NCBI GenBank assembly: GCA_020635995.1
Contig: JACJYS010000004.1
Span: forward strand, 186,001 to 250,000
Length of the DNA: 64,000 nucleotides
Direction: 5' to 3'
DNA from: Chitinophagales bacterium
GTDB taxonomy: Bacteria; Bacteroidota; Bacteroidia; Chitinophagales; UBA8649
Shown here: positions 52,129-60,769 of the stretch, in pieces
Position numbering within the stretch: the stretch's first letter is position 1
How the letters are laid out: each line of letters starts with the position of its first letter
Notes under the pieces: generated by a model
What the model was told of the DNA's origin: nothing
The model's database searches: none
What the model saw: only the letters and a program-made list of their open reading frames with translations
Program-made: the position numbers and the translations under genes

Positions 52129-53394
52129 TTATTTCAAAAAAGCTAAAATTTCATTGTAAACTATTGTCAATTCACTTTTTGTAATGCAATAAGGTGGCAA
52201 TATATATAAAGTATTGCCCAAGGGACGCAATAAAATTCCCTTATCTAAAAAGTGTCTATTTAAAGTATCCCGCAGTGAATTTCCGTAGGAAGTAGCTTGT
52301 GCTGTAATAATATCAAAAGCCATTATAGTACCTTGTATTCTTATATTTTCTACTTTACCGGTTGCTTTTAAATCTATGGCAAACTGTTGATGTTGTTCAT
52401 TAATCTGCTTTATAGATTTTTTTGTTTTTTCTTGTTCAAGCAAATCTAAACTGGCATTAGCAGTGGCACAAGCTATTGGATTGGCAGTAAAAGAATGCCC
52501 ATGAAAAAATGTTTTATTCATAAAATTATCCGATAAAAAAGCATCGTATATTTCTTGTGTACAGGTAGTGATGCTCATAGCCATTACCCCACCCGTTAAG
52601 CCTTTAGATAAACACATAATATCCAGAGATGTTTGGCAATATAGACTGGCAAACATTTTTCCCGTACGATAAAAACCCGTCATAACTTCATCTGCTACGC
52701 ACAAAACATTATTTTGTTTACATAACTGTAGCATTTCTTCCAATGTTTCGGCACTATACATTAGCATTCCTCCTGCACCTTGCACTAATGGCTCATATAT
52801 AAATGCGGCAACATCATTGTTTTTTACAATTTCTCTTAATTGACTTATGCTTTTTTCTGCATTAATTGCCGGACTTTCTATAAACTCTACATCAAATAAA
52901 AATGGAAAAAATGGCTCTGTAAAAGCACTTCTACTGCCTACACTCATAGCCCCGAAAGTATCGCCATGGTAGGCTTCTTTTAAGGCAATTACTTTAGTTT
53001 TCTTTTCTCCTTTATTGTGCCAATACTGAAATGCCATTTTAAGCCCAACTTCTACTGCTGTACTTCCATTATCCGAAAAAAAAGCTTTTTTTTGATTAGA
53101 AGGTAAATACTGCATAAGCCTTTCTGTCAATCTTACGGCCGGCTCATGAGTAAATCCTGCAAAAATTACGTGTTCAAGTTCTGTAGCTTGTTCATATATT
53201 TTTTTAGCAATATAAGGATGAGCATGACCATGTATGCATGTCCACCAACTAGATATTGCATCTATATATTTCTTGCCATTTTCTTCGTATAAATAAACTC
53301 CTTCTCCCTTAACTATGGGAATAGGATTATCGGCTATTTTCATTTGAGTAAATGGATGCCAGATATGTAGCTTACTTCTTGACGATAGAGACAT
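52129..53394 (-). CDS. bioA: Adenosylmethionine-8-amino-7-oxononanoate aminotransferase
   Basis: 421 residues, full length. WHPFTQMKIADNPI at residues 10-23, SSWWTCIHGHAHPYIAKKIY, and the PLP lysine in MCLSKGLTGGVMAMSI are characteristic of BioA; FHGHSFTANPIACA follows. It converts KAPA to DAPA in biotin synthesis, using S-adenosylmethionine as amino donor. bioB lies 0.9 kb away on the other strand across thymidine kinase; bioD and bioF are not in the window. Confidence 0.95.
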   Translation of the reverse strand: MSLSSRSKLHIWHPFTQMKIADNPIPIVKGEGVYLYEENGKKYIDAISSWWTCIHGHAHPYIAKKIYEQATELEHVIFAGFTHEPAVRLTERLMQYLPSNQKKAFFSDNGSTAVEVGLKMAFQYWHNKGEKKTKVIALKEAYHGDTFGAMSVGSRSAFTEPFFPFLFDVEFIESPAINAEKSISQLREIVKNNDVAAFIYEPLVQGAGGMLMYSAETLEEMLQLCKQNNVLCVADEVMTGFYRTGKMFASLYCQTSLDIMCLSKGLTGGVMAMSITTCTQEIYDAFLSDNFMNKTFFHGHSFTANPIACATANASLDLLEQEKTKKSIKQINEQHQQFAIDLKATGKVENIRIQGTIMAFDIITAQATSYGNSLRDTLNRHFLDKGILLRPLGNTLYILPPYCITKSELTIVYNEILAFLK

Positions 53395-53479
53395 AAGTTT
53401 TTAGTCTTTAAGTTAATCGCTCAAAGATAAACAGTTTTGAAGGGAAGAAAATTAACAAAACAAAACTTATTAACACATC

Positions 53480-53509
53480 TTGATTTTTAATATAAAAAGA
53501 CTAACTTTG
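53480..53509 (+). promoter_or_regulatory. Orphan Bacteroidota-type promoter pattern
   Basis: TTG (53480-53482), 19-base spacer, then TAACTTTG (53502-53509), in an ideal arrangement, but the next plus-strand gene (bioB) is 0.85 kb away with its own promoter. It may be a chance match or drive a small RNA. Confidence 0.3.
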
Positions 53510-53576
53510 TTTGACATTGTGTAAAAATATTTCTACCCATCAATAAACAAAAAACAATACGCACAAGTTTTTTATA

Positions 53577-53627
53577 CCAATTGTCAACACAAAATAGATT
53601 AGATTATTATATATTCCTAAGCGGTAT
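53577..53627 (+). repeat. Dispersed AT-rich repeat, copy d
   Basis: Begins CCAATTGTCAACACAAAATAG as at 24303, then the ATTATATATTCCTAAGCGGTAT core. It lies 6 bases from the thymidine kinase stop. Confidence 0.6.
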
Positions 53628-53633
53628 AAACAT

Positions 53634-54200
53634 CTATTTCTCTCTAAAACATTTCCTACATCTCGGTTCGTAGCTTTCTTTTTCGCCAAGCATTACGGTT
53701 TTGCTATCACTAGTTTTTCTATAAGAATGTACTGCTATATCTCCACAATTAACACAAATAGCGTGCACTTTGGTAATATAATCGGCAATGCTCAACAAAT
53801 TAGGAATAGGACCAAAAGGCTTGCCTTTAAAATCCATGTCTAAACCGGCTACAATAACCCGTGTTCCTCTATTAGCCAATTTTTCGCACACACTTACCAA
53901 CTCCATATCAAAAAACTGTGCTTCATCTATTCCTACCACATCTATACCTTCTGAAAGTAGCAAAATATTTTCTGAATGACTTACCGGAGTGCTACGTATT
54001 GAATTTCTATCATGCGAAACAACTTCTGTTTCGTCATATCGGGTATCTATTTCGGGCTTAAAAATTTCAACTTTTTTATTAGCTATAATAGCACGCTTAA
54101 GTCGCCTTATTAGTTCTTCTGTTTTTCCGGAAAACATAGAACCACAAACCACTTCTATCCAGCCCTTTTTATTTTGATGTGTACTTGGTTCAATAAACAT
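53634..54200 (-). CDS. tdk: Thymidine kinase
   Basis: 188 residues, the type II (TK1-like) length. P-loop CGSMFSGKTEELIRRLKRA, the catalytic Asp/Glu in DVVGIDEAQFF, and four zinc-binding Cys (CVNCGDIAVHSYRK ... PRCRKCF). It phosphorylates thymidine with ATP in nucleotide salvage. It sits between bioA and bioB, apparently by chance. Confidence 0.95.
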   Translation of the reverse strand: MFIEPSTHQNKKGWIEVVCGSMFSGKTEELIRRLKRAIIANKKVEIFKPEIDTRYDETEVVSHDRNSIRSTPVSHSENILLLSEGIDVVGIDEAQFFDMELVSVCEKLANRGTRVIVAGLDMDFKGKPFGPIPNLLSIADYITKVHAICVNCGDIAVHSYRKTSDSKTVMLGEKESYEPRCRKCFREK

Positions 54201-54307
54201 TGCTGTAAAAATACACGATAAGCTTTATATATAAAAGTAAGGTTGATAAAGTATAGGCTTAGGTGGAAAAGTTTTGTATAATTCGCTATTATCCGTTTCC
54301 AATTATC

Positions 54308-54337
54308 TTTCAAAAGCTAATACAATTCTTATCTTTG
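54308..54337 (+). promoter_or_regulatory. bioB promoter, decides the start codon
   Basis: TATCTTTG (54330-54337) fits TAnnTTTG, with TTTC (54308-54311) 18 bases upstream in the -33 position. It lies inside the longest open frame but 18 bases before ATG 54356, so translation must begin at 54356 or later. Confidence 0.55.
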
Positions 54338-54355
54338 GAGCTTCAAACTAAACAA

Positions 54356-55315
54356 ATGGAGAGATATAGTAAACAACAAATAAGCGACATTTACCACAAA
54401 CCTTTGCTACAATTAATGTACGAAGCTAATGAAGTTTATAAAGAAAATTTTGAAGTAGGCGAAATTGTAGTAAATACTTTACTTTCTGTAAAAACAGGCG
54501 GATGCCCGGAAGATTGTTCTTATTGTTCTCAATCATCTAAATATGTTACTGATGTAAAAGCCAGCAAAATGATGGAAGTAGATGCTGTGCGTGAAAAAGC
54601 AAAAGAAGCTAAGGCTAATGGAACAACGCGTTTTTGCATAAGCAGTATGGGAACAAAAGTGAGAGATAATAAAGATTTTGATACTGTTTTAGAAATGGTA
54701 AAAGCTGTAAAACAAGAAGGATTGGAAGTATGCTGTACTTTAGGTATGTTAAATCCAGAGCAGGCTACTAAGCTTAAAGATGCAGGGTTAAACGCCTACA
54801 ATCATAATGTAGATACCTCTGATGAATATTATGATAAAGTAATAACCACAAGAACTTATCAAGATAGATTAGATACTTTGAGCCATGTAGCAGGTTCCGG
54901 CTTAAAAATATGTAGCGGAGGAATTATAGGCTTAGGAGAAACAGACGAGGATAGAATAGGAATGTTGCATACTTTGTGCAATTTACCTACACAACCGGAG
55001 TCTGTTCCTGTAAATTGTCTTGTACCCATAAAAGGTACACCATTGGAGGGCAATAAATTAGTTAGCGTTTGGGAAATGCTAAGAATGGTGGCCACGGCAC
55101 GTATTATAATGCCAAAATCTGTGGTACGAATTTCCGCAGGAAGAGAGAAAATGACTACAGAGCAGCAAGCTTTATGTTTTATGGCAGGTGCAAATTCAAT
55201 TTTTGCCGGAAATAAATTATTAACCACTCCAAATCCCGAAATAGGGACAGACAACTATATGTTTAATTTACTAGGCTTAAAACCAAGACCTGCAATGAAA
55301 GAGGTGGAGATATAA
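54356..55315 (+). CDS. bioB: Biotin synthase (radical SAM)
   Basis: 319 residues from ATG 54356 (MERYSKQQISDIYH); the frame is open 31 codons further up, but a promoter lies in that stretch and the extra residues do not fit the family. The radical SAM cluster motif is GGCPEDCSYCSQSSKY (CxxxCxxC); further landmarks are CISSMGTKVRDNKDF, AYNHNVDTSDEYYDKV and ISAGREKMTTEQQALC. It inserts sulfur into dethiobiotin using two Fe-S clusters. Its own promoter suggests separate control from bioA. Confidence 0.96.
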   Translation: MERYSKQQISDIYHKPLLQLMYEANEVYKENFEVGEIVVNTLLSVKTGGCPEDCSYCSQSSKYVTDVKASKMMEVDAVREKAKEAKANGTTRFCISSMGTKVRDNKDFDTVLEMVKAVKQEGLEVCCTLGMLNPEQATKLKDAGLNAYNHNVDTSDEYYDKVITTRTYQDRLDTLSHVAGSGLKICSGGIIGLGETDEDRIGMLHTLCNLPTQPESVPVNCLVPIKGTPLEGNKLVSVWEMLRMVATARIIMPKSVVRISAGREKMTTEQQALCFMAGANSIFAGNKLLTTPNPEIGTDNYMFNLLGLKPRPAMKEVEI

Positions 55316-55321
55316 TATCTA

Positions 55322-55627
55322 TTACTTCTTAATAAAAATTTTCATCACAAATTTCTCTTGCTCTATAAACAGTATATTACTTACATTCCATCGGTGTATT
55401 AAATCTTCTTTTTGAAAAACTAAAAAGCCATCTTCTGCTCTTATAAAATTGAGCCATTTGCTGTCGTAAGGTTTGTCAAAATCATCTCCTATCACCACTA
55501 TTTCTTTACATTTACAGTCTTGATACATTTTTATAACCGTTTCAGCCGCACTATTATCGGCAGCAGTTTGTGCTATTGAAAGTAAAACAAAAAACATAAA
55601 GAATGGAACGAGAATAATTTTTTTCAT
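55322..55627 (-). CDS. Small exported protein, unknown
   Basis: 101 residues. A signal peptide (MKKIILVPFFMFFVLLSIAQ) is followed by a short acidic, strand-rich domain with two Cys (MYQDCKCKEIVVIGDDFDKP). No family recognised. It is convergent with bioB, 6 bases after its stop. Confidence 0.6.
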   Translation of the reverse strand: MKKIILVPFFMFFVLLSIAQTAADNSAAETVIKMYQDCKCKEIVVIGDDFDKPYDSKWLNFIRAEDGFLVFQKEDLIHRWNVSNILFIEQEKFVMKIFIKK

Positions 55628-55706
55628 TAGTGTTAATTTTTGCCAAATATAGTGGTTTATTTTATTTAATTCAAAATTGAAAAATTAAGAAGTACAATTA
55701 ATGCCG

Positions 55707-55714
55707 TATATTTG
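55707..55714 (+). promoter_or_regulatory. Candidate -7 element upstream of the M42 peptidase
   Basis: TATATTTG fits TAnnTTTG and lies 22 bases before ATG 55737. The -33 element is not obvious. It also argues against the upstream ATG at 55701. Confidence 0.35.
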
Positions 55715-55736
55715 CACCTCAAAAAAAATCAAAATA

Positions 55737-56819
55737 ATGAGTAAAGTAATAGGAAAAAAAGAACTGGACTTTTTTGAAAAATATATTAATAATGCTTCGC
55801 CAACGGGCTATGAATGGAATGGGCAAAAATTGTGGTTAGATTTTATTAAGCCTTATGTAGATACGCACAAAGTAGATAACTATGGAACTGTTTATGGGAT
55901 AATAAACCCAAAAGCAGAATTTAAAGTAGTTATAGAAGCCCATGCCGATGAAATTAGTTGGTATGTTAGTTATATTACCGAAGATGGTTTTATTTATGTA
56001 AAAAGAAATGGTGGCTCCGACCACATGATAGCTCCTTCAAAAAGAGTTAATATTCATACTAAAAACGGTTTTGTGCCGGCAGTATTTGGTTGGCCGGCTA
56101 TACATACAAGACCCGATAAAAGTAAACCAGAAATTAAAGTAGAATCTATTTTTTTAGACTGTGGAGCTAAAAGCAAAAAAGAAGTTTTAGATATGGGAAT
56201 ACATGTTGGGAGTGTTATTACTTACCAAGATGAATTTACGGTTTTAAACAATAAATATGCCGTGGGCAGAGCTTTAGATAATAGAGCCGGAGGCGTAGTA
56301 ATAGCATTGGTGGCTAAAATGCTGAAAGAAGGAAAGGAAAAATTGCCTTTTGGACTGTATATAGTAAATTCAGTACAGGAAGAAGTTGGGCTGAGAGGTG
56401 CAGAAATGATAACGCAAAGTATTAAACCTAATGTAGCCATAGTTACCGATGTAGCTCATGACACCAACACACCTATGATAGATAAAAAAGTAGAAGGCGA
56501 TTTTAAATGTGGTGATGGTCCTATTTTAACTTATGGTCCTGCGGTGCACAATAAATTATTAAACTTAATAATTGATACTGCCGAAAAAAATAAAATACCT
56601 TTTCAAAGAGATGCCGCTTCAAGAGCTACAGGTACAGACACCGATGCTTTTGCTTTTTCTAATGGAGGTGTGCCAAGTGCATTAATTTCTTTTCCTTTAA
56701 GATATATGCACACTACTGTAGAAATGGTAGAACTAAGCGATATGGAAAATGCAGCTAAGTTAATTTACAACACTTTGTTAGCTTTAACTCCGGATTTTAA
56801 CTTTAAGTATTTAGATTAA
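55737..56819 (+). CDS. M42-family metallopeptidase
   Basis: 360 residues from ATG 55737 (MSKVIGKKELDFFEKY). The zinc ligands are in order: EAHADEISWYV (His), GRALDNRAGGVV (Asp), SVQEEVGLRGAE (Glu-Glu), VTDVAHDTN (Asp) and RYMHTTVEMVE (His). This is the M42 glutamyl-aminopeptidase/endoglucanase-like family, which removes N-terminal residues from peptides in the cytoplasm. The preceding ATG at 55701 is nearly coincident with a promoter-like element and is less likely. Confidence 0.92.
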   Translation: MSKVIGKKELDFFEKYINNASPTGYEWNGQKLWLDFIKPYVDTHKVDNYGTVYGIINPKAEFKVVIEAHADEISWYVSYITEDGFIYVKRNGGSDHMIAPSKRVNIHTKNGFVPAVFGWPAIHTRPDKSKPEIKVESIFLDCGAKSKKEVLDMGIHVGSVITYQDEFTVLNNKYAVGRALDNRAGGVVIALVAKMLKEGKEKLPFGLYIVNSVQEEVGLRGAEMITQSIKPNVAIVTDVAHDTNTPMIDKKVEGDFKCGDGPILTYGPAVHNKLLNLIIDTAEKNKIPFQRDAASRATGTDTDAFAFSNGGVPSALISFPLRYMHTTVEMVELSDMENAAKLIYNTLLALTPDFNFKYLD

Positions 56820-56904
56820 AAACAAGAGTTAATTAAAATGGAATAAAGGAAAGAAGGTTTAGATTCTTTGTTTCACTCAATTCCAATACTATAAATAAAT
56901 TAAT

Positions 56905-57732
56905 ATGGCATCAATTAAGCGTATTTTAAAACAACTGGTTGATGCCATTATTTTTTCTAATACATGGATAAGCTTAGGTGCTTTAAGTTTATTTTTAAGT
57001 TTGCATATAATATTTAATTTGCCCGTAGATTATTATGGTGCTATTACTTTATTTACAGCAACTTTTATAGCCTATAATTTATTAAAACTAAACGGAGTAA
57101 GGTTTGAAAGTAATGACAGTATTTTTTTTAATTGGCTAAGAAAATATAAATACATGGTATTTGTTCTACTTGGGTTAGCTTTTATATCATTTCTATACTG
57201 TTTTTATCATCTTACATTTTGGCAACAAGGCACTTATTTACTATCTTCATTTTTAGCTGTTATTTATTTTGGTATAGATAAATATAATTTACGAAAATAT
57301 TCAGCCTTAAAAGTTCCGATTGTTGCAATAGATTGGGCTTTGTTAATAGTTTATTCTACCTTGCACCTTACAGATTATACGGCTAAAACATGGTTTGCAT
57401 TTTTAGCTGTATATTTTCTTATAGCAGGGCTAACTATCCCTTTTGAAATAAGAGATGAAGAAGCAGATACTGGAAGCATATATGATAAAAGAACGCTATT
57501 GAATAGATTAGGTGCTCAAAATTTAAAAATTTTATCTGTTGTACACATAGCATTGGCTTTATCATTTTTTATTTTGATAGATATTAAACTGCTGTTTCTA
57601 CTACCTTTTTTATTGATAGTGTCTGCTTTTATTTTAAAATTAAATAAGGATAGTAAGGAATATGCATATACTTTTATATTAGACGGAGTGTTGGTTTTCG
57701 TATGCCCTTTAGTATATCTATTATACGCATAA
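56905..57732 (+). CDS. UbiA-like integral membrane protein
   Basis: 275 residues with about eight hydrophobic segments. IPFEIRDEEADTGSIYDKRT (residues about 178-197) matches the second Asp-rich motif region of UbiA prenyltransferases (IRDxxxD), but the first NDxxD motif is missing (here AYNLLKLNGVR). It is probably a diverged or inactive member of the family found in Bacteroidota. Role unknown. A bidirectional terminator separates it from the converging gene. Confidence 0.65.
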   Translation: MASIKRILKQLVDAIIFSNTWISLGALSLFLSLHIIFNLPVDYYGAITLFTATFIAYNLLKLNGVRFESNDSIFFNWLRKYKYMVFVLLGLAFISFLYCFYHLTFWQQGTYLLSSFLAVIYFGIDKYNLRKYSALKVPIVAIDWALLIVYSTLHLTDYTAKTWFAFLAVYFLIAGLTIPFEIRDEEADTGSIYDKRTLLNRLGAQNLKILSVVHIALALSFFILIDIKLLFLLPFLLIVSAFILKLNKDSKEYAYTFILDGVLVFVCPLVYLLYA

Positions 57733-57766
57733 AAAAAGCAAGTAAATATATACTTACTTGCTTTTT
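57733..57766. terminator. Bidirectional terminator between converging genes
   Basis: A 13-bp perfect stem AAAAAGCAAGTAA (57733-57745) / TTACTTGCTTTTT (57754-57766) with an 8-base loop; A and T tracts on both sides suit both strands. Confidence 0.85.
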
Positions 57767-57788
57767 CTTATAGACATAAATGGTTAGT

Positions 57789-58268
57789 TTAATCTAATTT
57801 CATTATTTGGAATCTTATATTTTCGTTTTGTACATTAAATTGAACAAAGTAAATTCCGGTAGATAAATCTTTTAAATTTAGTTTTACATTCTGTTTGTTT
57901 TTATATTCTTTTTCAAAAACTAATTGCCCTGTTTGAGAATATACTTCAAAATACACTTCATCTAAATTTTCTTCAAAGTTGATATTCAAATCGTCTTTAA
58001 ATGGATTAGGATAGTAGCTAAATTTAAAATTGTTTAACTCCTTAATAGATACTTCCGTAGCACCGTCTTTTTGCTGAAACCCTTGACATAAAATATAGTT
58101 GCCTTGGGTATGGGTGGTTACCATTGCTTCACCTACGGTTTGAGAAATTTGGTAGTTTCCTGCATCGGCATCATTGCCTGTAGATGCTACTACTTGTTTG
58201 CTTACTTCTTGTGCATTAAGCACAACGCTAAAAATACACAAGAAAAGTATAATAAATATATTTTTCAT
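57789..58268 (-). CDS. Exported protein with T9SS C-terminal sorting domain
   Basis: 159 residues. Signal peptide MKNIFIILFLCIFSVVLNAQ; then a short region with ASTGNDADAGNYQISQTVGE and AMVTTHTQGNYILCQGFQQ, typical of Bacteroidota proteins preceding the sorting tail. From FKFSYYPNPFKDDLNINFEE to the end is a type A T9SS sorting domain. Most of the protein is tail, so it is likely a small surface or secreted protein. It follows the gene at 58275-59228 by 6 bases. Confidence 0.82.
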   Translation of the reverse strand: MKNIFIILFLCIFSVVLNAQEVSKQVVASTGNDADAGNYQISQTVGEAMVTTHTQGNYILCQGFQQKDGATEVSIKELNNFKFSYYPNPFKDDLNINFEENLDEVYFEVYSQTGQLVFEKEYKNKQNVKLNLKDLSTGIYFVQFNVQNENIRFQIMKLD

Positions 58269-58274
58269 AATTTT

Positions 58275-59228
58275 TTAAGGTTTATAAACTACAAAACTAA
58301 ATCCTCCATCAACAAGATTTCCACTAGAATCATACGTGTATATCAATAAACTTCCTCCGGAAGAGCCAGTTTTTATTGTTCTTCCGTTTATTGGGGTTGC
58401 CACAACTATATAATCCGTGAAGTAAAAACTTTCTCCAAGAATAGTAATACTATATCTTCCAGTTGATGTTTTTGTAATACTTAAATTACTAGAACCTGTA
58501 TTTAATCCTCCTGCACTACTCACATTTCCATAAGCAATAGGCAGCAAATCCTTAGCTAATCCAGTGGCATCTCTACTTACTTTGCCACTAACATCTACTC
58601 TAAATTTAGTTACAAAACCTTTGTTAGCTTCTATAAATTGTGCACTATCATTTGAATAATTACCTACTTGAAGGTTTAATATATCTCCACTATATAGTAA
58701 GGTATCTACTACAAAATCAACAGTTTCTGAATTATGTTTTGTATCATTAACTGTTAATTTTCTTGCATTAGATAATCCTCCTCCTACTATTACCTCTCCA
58801 GTGCCTGTGCTATTAACTTTAATATTATCTTCATTTATCATAGTAGCTTGGTTAGCTTTTTCTGTAAATAGAGCGTATGGTACACTCATAAACTGAGTAG
58901 TTCCCATATCGGTGCCGTCTATTACTACGTTTAAAAAATGGTCGCCATTAGCCCAATCTATTCCGTTAAACGTGCCTAATGTTGGCGTTCCCTGTCCAAT
59001 AATAGCTACCATGTTTCCAAAATTATTAGTAGTAGCACTGTGTGTTTCCGTATAAACTGTAGGTCCGGCTGTAGAACCTTCAATTACATTAAACTCAACA
59101 CTTATATTTGAGTTTTGCAAAATATCTCCACCAGCATCTCTTACAACAGCTTGGTAGTTTATACCACTTTGAGCAAAACTCAAAATAGTAATACATGTTA
59201 TTAATAAGGTAAAAATTGTCTTTTTCAT
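58275..59228 (-). CDS. Exported 'INYQAVVRDA' family surface protein
   Basis: 317 residues. Signal peptide MKKTIFTLLITCITILSFAQ, then GINYQAVVRDAGGDILQNSN and YTETHSATTNNFGNMVAIIG, GTPTLGTFNGIDWANGDHFL and QFMSVPYALFTEKAN, which recur in many Bacteroidota surface proteins. The C-terminal third is beta-rich and Ser/Gly/Thr-heavy (GTGEVIVGGGLSNARK). Probably a fibre or adhesin-like protein; no sorting domain seen. Co-directional with the T9SS protein 6 bases downstream. Confidence 0.72.
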   Translation of the reverse strand: MKKTIFTLLITCITILSFAQSGINYQAVVRDAGGDILQNSNISVEFNVIEGSTAGPTVYTETHSATTNNFGNMVAIIGQGTPTLGTFNGIDWANGDHFLNVVIDGTDMGTTQFMSVPYALFTEKANQATMINEDNIKVNSTGTGEVIVGGGLSNARKLTVNDTKHNSETVDFVVDTLLYSGDILNLQVGNYSNDSAQFIEANKGFVTKFRVDVSGKVSRDATGLAKDLLPIAYGNVSSAGGLNTGSSNLSITKTSTGRYSITILGESFYFTDYIVVATPINGRTIKTGSSGGSLLIYTYDSSGNLVDGGFSFVVYKP

Positions 59229-59290
59229 AGGTTTTTAATTTTGTTTATACAAAGATAAAAGACAATGCGTGTGAGTGTTAATTGAAAATT

Positions 59291-60757
59291 TTAGGTTTGT
59301 GATAGCTTATTCTCAATAGTTTTTTCAAGCCATATTAGATGTAAACTACTATTGGATTGAATTTTAGTGCTATCTGCCGAAATGTACTTGTGAATGTTTT
59401 TGTATAGATTTTGAAGTTGCTCTTTTTCTTCTTTTTTGCTTAAATTTATATGTTGTGTGTTCAAAAATTGTTTGAAATACTTAATAAAATCTTTATCTAT
59501 TTTAGTTACTTCTTTTAGTTTATGATAATTAATAACTTGGGTACAATTTTTAAGTTCATTAAGGCATAAATCAAGTTCATCTCTTAAAAAGTGCAATATA
59601 CTTTCTGTAAACCGAGAGTATAAGTGCAGTTTAATGTTTAATTTGCTTGGGATAACGGTATGTATGCTTTCAGTAAAATTTATTTGATTATCTAAAACGC
59701 CACATATACTTATAGTGCAAATAAAGTTTTCTTTCAATTCAGATGCGTCTATATTTTTTTTATTTTTTAAGTATTGCTGAATAGCTATATTGTAGTTTTT
59801 TAAAAATATTTCTGCACTTATATAGTTAAACACCCCTCTAAGATAAAGCGAGTCGTTTACATCTTTTTTTATAGAAATACTTTCTTTTAAATGTTTTTGA
59901 GCATTTTCATAATCTTTATGTATCATGTATTCAACACCGAGCATTTGAGTGATAAAAAAATGTTCGGCATTTTGATTTACAGTATTGTTCTTTATCTTTT
60001 TTAATGTTTTTATTGCCTTTTTAAGTAGTTCAATTTTTTCTTTTCCAAATGATTTGTAGCTTTTTTCTTTTAAACTCAAATAACTTAGATAATTAGTTTT
60101 ACTTGCCGATTTTGTTAAATCTATTTTCTCTACTTCCCTATCATAATCCAATTTTCCCGTTAATTGGCTTTTTACCCGTTCTAAATAAGCATTGTATAGT
60201 TCTATTAATTTTGTTTTTCCGGCTACTTCAAGTTCCCATTTGTAAAAATTATCGGCTATAAAATTTAGTATTTCGTCTAAATAATTTAGATTGTATTTTA
60301 ACTGTTGATTTTTATATAAATACCAAATATTGATAAACTGAAAATAGTTTTGATAATCTTCATTTTCATCAATTTTAATAAAAACGGCATTGAGTTCTTT
60401 TTCTAATAAATCGTATTCTTTTGTTTTAAATAAATGCAAGCATAGCAGTCTTTTTTTAGTGTAGTAATCTTTTTCTATTTCTACTTTTGCATATTCAAGA
60501 GCTATAAAACTTTCTAAAGTTTCATTTAGTTTTCTGAGATCGTTTCTAATCAAAAAATCCTTCTCGGGGCTGTATTTTTCTTTATAGAATAATTCAAATA
60601 ATTCTTCTTTTTCAAGACTTTTACTTTTTATGAGTTTTAAGCAACAGTTCAATAATAATTTTTGACTATCTATAATATTCTTATCACTCAAAAGTGCATT
60701 AATACTTTTTTTATTCAAAGTATTAATAAGAAGTATTGTTTTAGAGTTTTGGAGCAA
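59291..60757 (-). CDS. Unknown alpha-helical repeat-like protein
   Basis: 488 residues, no signal peptide, no membrane segment, no recognised domain. Rich in Lys, Leu, Glu and Asn with helical periodicity; HKDYENAQKHLKESISIKK near residue 280 looks like a degenerate TPR unit. Size and composition resemble the partial gene at 1-1449, both of a kind common and uncharacterised in Bacteroidota. It lies between two groups of exported proteins on the same strand. Confidence 0.7.
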   Translation of the reverse strand: MLQNSKTILLINTLNKKSINALLSDKNIIDSQKLLLNCCLKLIKSKSLEKEELFELFYKEKYSPEKDFLIRNDLRKLNETLESFIALEYAKVEIEKDYYTKKRLLCLHLFKTKEYDLLEKELNAVFIKIDENEDYQNYFQFINIWYLYKNQQLKYNLNYLDEILNFIADNFYKWELEVAGKTKLIELYNAYLERVKSQLTGKLDYDREVEKIDLTKSASKTNYLSYLSLKEKSYKSFGKEKIELLKKAIKTLKKIKNNTVNQNAEHFFITQMLGVEYMIHKDYENAQKHLKESISIKKDVNDSLYLRGVFNYISAEIFLKNYNIAIQQYLKNKKNIDASELKENFICTISICGVLDNQINFTESIHTVIPSKLNIKLHLYSRFTESILHFLRDELDLCLNELKNCTQVINYHKLKEVTKIDKDFIKYFKQFLNTQHINLSKKEEKEQLQNLYKNIHKYISADSTKIQSNSSLHLIWLEKTIENKLSQT

Positions 60758-60769
60758 GGTTTAAAATAT

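Noticed and set aside
54263..54355. N-terminal extension of BioB
   Set aside because: A promoter pattern lies within it and its residues do not fit the family; ATG 54356 gives the expected start.
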